DNA of 9,719 bases from CAZKTF01 sp964555565 (GTDB lineage: Bacteria; Planctomycetota; JAJSAM01; JAKLKS01), in NCBI GenBank assembly GCA_964555565.1, contig CAZKTF010000134.1, positions 1 to 9,719 of the forward strand. Direction: 5' to 3'. How positions within the stretch are numbered: the first letter of the stretch is position 1; every line of letters starts with the position of its first letter. A program made the position numbers and the translations under genes. This document shows positions 5,705 to 9,719 of this stretch, piece by piece. Below the pieces are notes generated by a model, which was given only the letters and a program-made list of their open reading frames with translations, did not search any database and had not been told where the DNA came from.

Positions 5705-6736
5705 GTGGACGGGGAACCGCTGGACCTCCCGGCGACGCCGGAGCGTCTGCGGGCGCTCGCCGCCGCCGGGGCGATCCCGCCCGGGGCCCTCGAACGGGCG
5801 CTCGCGATCGCGGCTGCGCCGCCGGACGCCGCGGCGTGGCGCCGCTCCCTCTCCCTGCTCCTCCTCGCCCTGGGCGCCGGCCTCGTCGTTGCCGGCGTCT
5901 TCTTCCTCCTGGCCTGGAACTGGGAGGAGCTCGGCAGGCTGGAGAAGCTGGCGGTCCCCTCCGTGGCCGTGGCGCTTGCGGGCGGCGCGGCGGTGCGCCT
6001 CGGGATCGAGCGTCTCGCGGGGAGGATCGCGTTGACCGCGGCGGCGGCGCTGGTGGGGGCGGTGCTCGCGGTCTACGGGCAGACCTACCAGACGGGGGCC
6101 GACCCCTACGGTCTCTTCCTCGCCTGGGCGGCGCTCATCGTCCCCTGGGTCCTCGTCGCCCGGTTCCCCCCGCTGTGGCTCTTCCTCGCGGCCCTCCTGG
6201 ACACGGCCGTCATCCTGTACGCGGGGCAGGTCGTCGTCATCGACACCGCCGAGGAGTTCGCCTGGGTCGCGCTCGTCCTCGCCGGGATCGACGGCTGCGG
6301 CTGGGCGGCGTGGGAGGCCCTCGGCGCCGGCCGCGTCCCCTGGATGGCGGGGCGCACCGCCCCCCGGATCCTCGGGAGCGCGACGCTGGCGCCCCTCGGC
6401 GCGGCGACGGTGGCGCTCGTGCTCGACCCCGGGGGATCGGGGCTTCCGGGGCCCCTCGCGGCGGTGCTGCTGGCCGCCACCCTGGGAGCGATGACGCGGA
6501 TCCACCGCCGCCAGCGGCCCGACATCGCCCTCCTCGCCGCCGGGGCGGCGGCCGTCGTCGTGGTCCTCACCTGCCTCGCGGGCCGGGTCCTGTTCGAGGA
6601 GTGGCGGATGGGGGAGGTGGGCGGGCTCCTGGTCCTCGGCCTCCTGGTCGTGGCCCAGGGGGCCGCGCTCGCCTGGTGGCTCCGGCGCACGCACGCGGCG
6701 ATGCGGGCGCAGGCCGGCATCGCGGAGGCGGAGTGA
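5705..6736 (+). CDS. DUF2157 polytopic membrane protein
   Basis: This 343-residue membrane protein matches the DUF2157 family: a short soluble N-terminus (about 1-45, helical, LPATPERLRALAAAGAIPPGALERAL), a first membrane span at 48-71 and the family's typical FLLAWNWEELGRLEKLAVP (67-85). The hydrophilic loop VYGQTYQTGADPYGLFLAWA (123-142) is characteristic. About nine or ten hydrophobic segments run to residue 326 (near 107-124, 133-152, 157-176, 184-200, 221-240, 248-263, 272-292 and 305-326). Its function is unknown across the family. The GTG start was chosen because the family N-terminus begins here and a -10-like hexamer sits 7 bases upstream. The stop overlaps the start of the DUF4401 gene by one base, and these families are known neighbours, so a shared membrane complex is likely. 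Confidence 0.9.
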   Translation: MDGEPLDLPATPERLRALAAAGAIPPGALERALAIAAAPPDAAAWRRSLSLLLLALGAGLVVAGVFFLLAWNWEELGRLEKLAVPSVAVALAGGAAVRLGIERLAGRIALTAAAALVGAVLAVYGQTYQTGADPYGLFLAWAALIVPWVLVARFPPLWLFLAALLDTAVILYAGQVVVIDTAEEFAWVALVLAGIDGCGWAAWEALGAGRVPWMAGRTAPRILGSATLAPLGAATVALVLDPGGSGLPGPLAAVLLAATLGAMTRIHRRQRPDIALLAAGAAAVVVVLTCLAGRVLFEEWRMGEVGGLLVLGLLVVAQGAALAWWLRRTHAAMRAQAGIAEAE

Positions 6737-7824
6737 TGGGGCCCCCCGCCCTGCGCGCCGTCGCGGAGCGGCTCGTCGCCGAGGGGCTGGTGCCCCACGG
6801 CGCGGCGGCGCACTGGGGCGCGGCCCGGCCCCCGGTCCGGACGGACGCCGTCTCCCCCTACGTCCGGGCCTTCTCCGGTGCCGCGGCCTGGCTCGCGACG
6901 CTCTTCTTCTACGGTTCCCTCGCCTGTGGCGGGGGGCTCGAGAAAGAGCTCTGGATTCCCGTCGGCCTCGCGGCCTGCGTCGCCGCGACGATCCTCAGGC
7001 GGGCGGTCCCCGGGGTGTTCGCGGAGCAGGCGGCTCTGTCCGCGGCCCTCACCGGCGAGGTGCTTGTGATCGTGCGCCTCGCCGACTGGTCGGGGAGCGC
7101 CGGCCTGACCTCCGGGGGGACCATCCTCCTCGAGGGGGCTCTCCTCCTCCTCTTCCCGGACGCCTACCACCGGGCGATCTCCGTGGCCGCCGCGTCGCTG
7201 GCCGCGGTGGTCCTGGCCGGGAGCCTGGAGGTCCCCCGGCTCGGGGAGGGCGCCGTGGTGGCCCTGGGGGTGGCGACGGGCCTCGCGTGGCTCGCGCGGC
7301 CGGGCCTGGGGGGTGGACGGCGGGAGGGGATCCTGGAGGCGTGCCGGTACGGCCTCGTCGGGGCGCTCTGCACATCGCTCCTCGCCTCCTTCCCGGACGT
7401 CGCCTTCGACCACCGGGCGCCCTGGTGGTTCCGGCCGGGGGCCGTCACGACGGGGGGCCTCGCGATCGCCCTCCTCGCCCTCGTCCTGCGCGTCCTCCGG
7501 GAGATCGGCGTGACCCCGCTCTCCCGGGCCGGGATCGGGGCCCTCGGGGGGACCGCGGCCGTAGCCCTCCTGACGCTCCGGGCGCCCGGCGTCGTCGCGG
7601 GGGCGGGCCTCCTCGCGCTCGCCCTCCGGGCGGGGAGCCGCCCGCTCCTCGGGGCGGGAGTCCTCTTCCTCTTCGTGTTCGGCTCCGCGTTCTACTACTG
7701 GATGGAGGCATCGCTCTTCGACAAGTCGATCTCGCTCCTCGGGAGCGGCGCCGTGCTGCTGGCCGCGTGGGTCCTCCTGGTCCGGGGCGGGGAACCCTCG
7801 ACGAACCCGGGAGGCGCGCCATGA
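6736..7824 (+). CDS. DUF4401 polytopic membrane protein
   Basis: This 362-residue membrane protein resembles the DUF4401 family. A soluble N-terminus (1-40) of the same helical style as its upstream neighbour is followed by about nine hydrophobic segments, from about 44-63 through 300-349. The C-terminal part FLFVFGSAFYYWMEASLFDKSISLLGSGAVLLAAWVLL (311-348) is the most family-typical stretch, with aromatic residues and a charged EASLFDKS loop inside the membrane region. The ATG lies inside TGATG with the previous stop, and a GGAGG site at 6724-6728 is 7 bases away. Its stop overlaps the next ATG (ATGA). Function is unknown. Gene order DUF2157-DUF4401-GDYXXLXY recurs in other bacteria, so the three proteins probably act together. 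Confidence 0.88.
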   Translation: MGPPALRAVAERLVAEGLVPHGAAAHWGAARPPVRTDAVSPYVRAFSGAAAWLATLFFYGSLACGGGLEKELWIPVGLAACVAATILRRAVPGVFAEQAALSAALTGEVLVIVRLADWSGSAGLTSGGTILLEGALLLLFPDAYHRAISVAAASLAAVVLAGSLEVPRLGEGAVVALGVATGLAWLARPGLGGGRREGILEACRYGLVGALCTSLLASFPDVAFDHRAPWWFRPGAVTTGGLAIALLALVLRVLREIGVTPLSRAGIGALGGTAAVALLTLRAPGVVAGAGLLALALRAGSRPLLGAGVLFLFVFGSAFYYWMEASLFDKSISLLGSGAVLLAAWVLLVRGGEPSTNPGGAP

Positions 7825-8318
7825 ACGTCCCGAGGGCGGTCGTGATGGGAGGGCTCGCGCTCGCGCTGGGCGTCCCCCTCGCGATGGCGCTCCGCAAGGA
7901 GCGGGTGATCGCGGCCGGGACCCCGGTCCTGCTCCGGTTGGCCCCGGTGGACCCGCGCTCGCTGATCCAGGGGGACTACATGGCGCTCGACTACGCCGTC
8001 GCCCGGGAGGCCGGCAGTCCGCCCCTGCACCTCCGCGACGGCCGGCTCGTCGTGGCGCTCGACGGGAACGGGGTCGCGCGCTTCGTCCACTTCGACGACC
8101 CGGGCGCCGCGCTGCGGCCGGGCGAGCACCTGCTCCGGTTCCACCTCCGGCGAGGCCGGGTCCGCATCGGCCCGGACGCCTTCTTCTTCCAGGAGGGGAA
8201 GGCGGCACTCTACGGTCGCGCCGTCTACGGAGAGCTCCGCGTGGACGCCTCCGGGGACGCCGTCCTCGTCGGCCTCCGGGACCTGAACTTCCGCCCGCTG
8301 GAGCCGGGGGGGGACTAG
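7821..8318 (+). CDS. GDYXXLXY-domain membrane-anchored protein
   Basis: This 165-residue protein carries the family's name-giving motif as GDYMALDY (51-58), preceded by PVDPRSLIQ. An N-terminal hydrophobic segment (about 5-24) is a signal anchor, so the rest is probably outside the cytoplasmic membrane. The C-terminal half shows the other conserved block, AFFFQEGKAALYGRAVYGELRVDASGDAVLVGLRDL (about 123-158). The domain is predicted to be mostly beta-strand. The length is normal for the family. The ATG overlaps the DUF4401 stop by 4 bases, with a GGGAGG site at 7809-7814 inside that gene. Function is unknown; a role as the periplasmic part of a complex with the two polytopic neighbours is inferred from conserved gene order and coupling. 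Confidence 0.92.
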   Translation: MNVPRAVVMGGLALALGVPLAMALRKERVIAAGTPVLLRLAPVDPRSLIQGDYMALDYAVAREAGSPPLHLRDGRLVVALDGNGVARFVHFDDPGAALRPGEHLLRFHLRRGRVRIGPDAFFFQEGKAALYGRAVYGELRVDASGDAVLVGLRDLNFRPLEPGGD

Positions 8319-8334
8319 GGCGCCTACTCCAGCG
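8296..8334. terminator. Inverted repeat spanning both stop codons of convergent genes
   Basis: CGCTGGAG (8296-8303) and CTCCAGCG (8327-8334) form a perfect 8-bp inverted repeat around a 23-base loop that holds the TAG stops of both the GDYXXLXY gene and the SDR gene, which are 5 bases apart. It could fold in both transcripts and act as a bidirectional terminator or a 3' end barrier. There are no flanking T-tracts, and both arms are coding, so the match may be chance. Confidence 0.4.
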
Positions 8335-9082
8335 TGTACCCGCCGTCCACGACGAGGTGGGCCCCGGTGATCCAGGCCGCGTCCTCGGAGGCGAGGAAGA
8401 GGATCGCCGCGGCGATGTCCTCGGGGCGGCCGATCCGGCCGAGGGGGTGCTCCGCGGCGTACTCCGGGACGCGCTCCACGAAGTCCGGCCGCTCGGCCTC
8501 GGCCATGGGGGTGTGGACGAGCCCGGGGCAGACGGCGTTCACCCGGAGCCCGTGGCGCCCGTAGTCGAAGGCCATGGAGCGGGTGAGCCCGAGGATGCCG
8601 GCCTTGGCCGCCGCGTAGGCCGCGAACCCGGGGCCGCTGAGGAGCCCCAGGATCGAGGAGACGTTCACGATGGCGCCGCCGCCGCTCTCGATCATGCGGG
8701 GGATGGCGACCTTGGAGACGAGGAACACCGACCGGAGGTTCGTGGCGATGAGCCGGTCCCACTCCTCCACGGGCGTGCGGTCGGCGGGGAGGTCGCGCCG
8801 GATGGCACCGGCGTTGTTGACGAGGACGTCGAGGCGGCCGAAGGCCTCCAGGGCGAAGTCCACGGCCCCGCGGGCCCCGGACTCCACGGAGACGTCGGCG
8901 TGGCAGGCCACGGCCACGCCGCCCAGGTCCCGGACGGCCCCGACCGTGTCGGCGAGCGGCCCGGGGCGCCGGCCGCAGACCGCGACGCTCGCCCCCTCGC
9001 GGGCGAACCGGAGCGCCGTGGCCCGCCCGATCCCGGTCCCCCCTCCGGTCACCAGGCAGGCCTTGCCTTCGAGCCGCGCCAC
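8324..9082 (-). CDS. SDR-family NADP(H)-dependent oxidoreductase (FabG-like)
   Basis: This 252-residue classical short-chain dehydrogenase/reductase has every expected element: cofactor loop TGGGTGIG (12-19); acidic HADV (61-64) at the adenine pocket; NNAG (89-92); structural Asn115; catalytic Ser143 with Tyr156 and Lys160 (YAAAK); PG at 186-187; and a C-terminus ending DGGYTLE. CGRR at 36-39, at the end of the second strand, places basic residues where NADP(H) enzymes bind the 2'-phosphate. The substrate cannot be read from the sequence; 3-oxoacyl or sugar/alcohol reductase roles are all possible. The start is GTG at 9082-9080 because the family begins a few residues before the first strand and a TAGAAT lies 6 bases upstream. 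There is no Shine-Dalgarno, suggesting a leaderless mRNA. It converges on the membrane cassette and diverges from the RsbRD-like gene. Confidence 0.95.
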   Translation of the reverse strand: MARLEGKACLVTGGGTGIGRATALRFAREGASVAVCGRRPGPLADTVGAVRDLGGVAVACHADVSVESGARGAVDFALEAFGRLDVLVNNAGAIRRDLPADRTPVEEWDRLIATNLRSVFLVSKVAIPRMIESGGGAIVNVSSILGLLSGPGFAAYAAAKAGILGLTRSMAFDYGRHGLRVNAVCPGLVHTPMAEAERPDFVERVPEYAAEHPLGRIGRPEDIAAAILFLASEDAAWITGAHLVVDGGYTLE

Positions 9083-9088
9083 GGCGGG

Positions 9089-9094
9089 ATTCTA
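9089..9094 (-). promoter_or_regulatory. -10-like TAGAAT upstream of the SDR gene
   Basis: Reading the minus strand, TAGAAT is followed by CCCGCC and then the GTG start, putting the expected transcription start on or next to the G of the start codon. It is the best match to a TATAAT box in the window. The -35 region is C-rich with no TTGACA-like sequence. Confidence 0.5.
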
Positions 9095-9102
9095 CGACTT
9101 CC

Positions 9103-9121
9103 GGGGGGGCGGGGGGAAGGG
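9103..9121 (+). other. G-tract with quadruplex-forming pattern in the divergent intergenic region
   Basis: Runs of seven, six and three Gs separated by C and AA give four or more G-triplets with loops of 1-2 bases. The tract is directly upstream of the SDR -10 element and flanked by CTTCC/GGAAG arms (9098-9102, 9115-9119). Such tracts are common in DNA of this composition, so a role is uncertain. Confidence 0.35.
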
Positions 9122-9160
9122 CGGAACACCTCGGACTTCCCCCGGGCCCTCGCGGGGGGA

Positions 9161-9166
9161 TAGGAT
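9161..9166 (+). promoter_or_regulatory. -10-like TAGGAT upstream of the RsbRD-like gene
   Basis: This is the same hexamer as upstream of the genes at 2018 and 3653. Transcription would start near 9173, giving a leader of about 36-39 bases that contains the AAGGAGG site (9197-9203). No clear -35 is seen; TTCCCC at 9137-9142 is the nearest spaced candidate and is weak. Confidence 0.45.
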
Positions 9167-9211
9167 CCGGGGGCCTGCCCCGAGGAGTCGGCGGGGAAGG
9201 AGGCGCCCGTG

Positions 9212-9655
9212 ATGGTCCAGCGGCTGGTCGGCGTCATCGAGAAGCACTCGCACGACCTGACGGAACGGCTCGTGAAGCGGCTGCGGTCCGACCCGAGGAC
9301 CAGCGCCTACCGTCGCCTCGACGACCAGGAGATGCGCATCCGCGTCGAGCGCGTCTACGCCCACCTCGGCCAGTGGCTCGGGGAGACCGCGGAGGGGGCC
9401 GTCGAGGAGGAGTACCTGCGCCTCGGCGCGGGCCGTTGCAGGGAGGGGATCCCGCTCTCCGAGGTCGTCGCGGCGCTCCTGCTCACCCGCCGCAACCTCT
9501 GGGAGTTCATCGAGGAGGAGCCCGGCGACACGCTCCTGGAACTCCACCAGAAGCTCGACTTGGAGCTGCTCGTGGTCAGGTTCTTCGACCGCGCGATCTA
9601 CTACGCGGTCCGGGGCTACGAAGCGCACCGGGCGAGAGGGGACGTCCGCAAGTAA
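9212..9655 (+). CDS. Small helical protein resembling the RsbRD N-terminal sensor domain
   Basis: This 147-residue all-helical protein has no signal peptide or membrane segment. Its pattern resembles the N-terminal domain of RsbR-type stress-signalling proteins (RsbRD_N): an opening helix with VKRLRSDPRTSAYRRLDDQEMRIRVERV, then a central LGAGRCREGIPLSEVVAALLLTRRNLWEFI, and a final LELLVVRFFDRAIYYAVRGYE helix. In that family the domain usually precedes a STAS or kinase domain and senses an unknown cue. Here it stands alone, so a partner must be encoded elsewhere if it signals. AAGGAGG ends 8 bases before the ATG at 9212; a GTG at 9209 would add one Met and is 5 bases from the site, so I prefer the ATG. 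It is divergent from the SDR gene with its own candidate promoter. Family assignment is moderately sure; function is inferred. Confidence 0.82.
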   Translation: MVQRLVGVIEKHSHDLTERLVKRLRSDPRTSAYRRLDDQEMRIRVERVYAHLGQWLGETAEGAVEEEYLRLGAGRCREGIPLSEVVAALLLTRRNLWEFIEEEPGDTLLELHQKLDLELLVVRFFDRAIYYAVRGYEAHRARGDVRK

Positions 9656-9719
9656 GCAATTAACCGACACTGTAGCAAGGCCGTCGGGAGCAGGCCTATC
9701 CTGCCCTGGCTTCCGGTAG
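9656..9719. other. Noncoding tail with a low G+C strip and a small hairpin
   Basis: After the TAA, about 30 bases (9651-9680) drop to roughly 43% G+C, far below the surroundings. This fits a promoter or intergenic control region for a gene beyond the window. A 5-bp stem GCAGG/CCTGC with a 5-base loop lies at 9690-9704, without a T-tract. I could not match the stretch to a known RNA family or find a well-spaced promoter. Confidence 0.4.

Noticed and set aside
6106..8208. A 700-codon minus-strand open frame over the membrane cassette
   Set aside because: The translation is compositional noise, while the plus strand encodes three recognisable, coupled membrane proteins.
7695..8762. Minus-strand frame overlapping the SDR C-terminus and the GDYXXLXY gene
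   Set aside because: It is a shifted-frame shadow of the SDR gene with no family features.
9681..9719. tRNA, riboswitch or start of a sigma-54 promoter (TGGC near 9707) at the right edge
   Set aside because: No cloverleaf or known riboswitch core is visible, and the -12 element would fall beyond the window, so none can be supported.

Overview
This window is chromosomal bacterial DNA of very high G+C (about three quarters by eye), with almost every third codon position G or C and heavy use of GGG, CTC and CCC codons. The coding is dense, with stop/start overlaps inside operons. I see no phage, transposon, plasmid, CRISPR, rRNA or tRNA signal. The phylum cannot be fixed from the sequence. Secreted TPR and thioredoxin-fold proteins, a sulfotransferase and a DUF2157/DUF4401/GDYXXLXY set fit an environmental Gram-negative lineage such as Planctomycetota, Acidobacteriota, Myxococcota or a related candidate phylum.

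Layout. (1) 1-1879, minus strand: a tungstate-type ABC transporter in the order tupA (lipoprotein binding protein), tupB (permease), tupC (ATPase, cut by the window edge), each overlapping the next by 4 bases. (2) 1880-2017: the divergent promoter region. It contains a -24/-12 match for sigma-54 next to a sigma-70-like -10 (TAGGAT). (3) 2018-5631, plus strand: a secreted low-complexity/aromatic/TPR protein, then a secreted thioredoxin-fold protein without a CxxC motif, whose stop overlaps the start of a PAPS-dependent sulfotransferase. (4) 5705-8318, plus strand: a tightly coupled three-gene cassette, DUF2157, DUF4401 and GDYXXLXY-domain protein, probably a membrane complex of unknown function. 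(5) 8324-9082, minus strand: an SDR-family NADP(H) oxidoreductase, converging on the cassette with only 5 bases between stop codons. (6) 9212-9655, plus strand: a small all-helical protein resembling the RsbRD N-terminal sensor domain. (7) 9656-9719: a noncoding tail with a locally low G+C strip.

One signal recurs across the window. A hexamer TAGGAT, TAGGTT or TAGAAT lies upstream of most transcription-unit first genes. For three of them (starts at 3653, 5705 and 9082) it is only 6-9 bases from a GTG start with no Shine-Dalgarno, which predicts leaderless mRNAs. Most genes inside operons instead carry clear GGAGG-type sites. No stretch over 300 bases lacks a gene. The many long open frames on the opposite strands, including one of about 1,000 codons antisense to 1949-5014, are by-products of the base composition. 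The best candidates for poorly described biology are the three-gene membrane cassette and the secreted-protein/sulfotransferase cluster.
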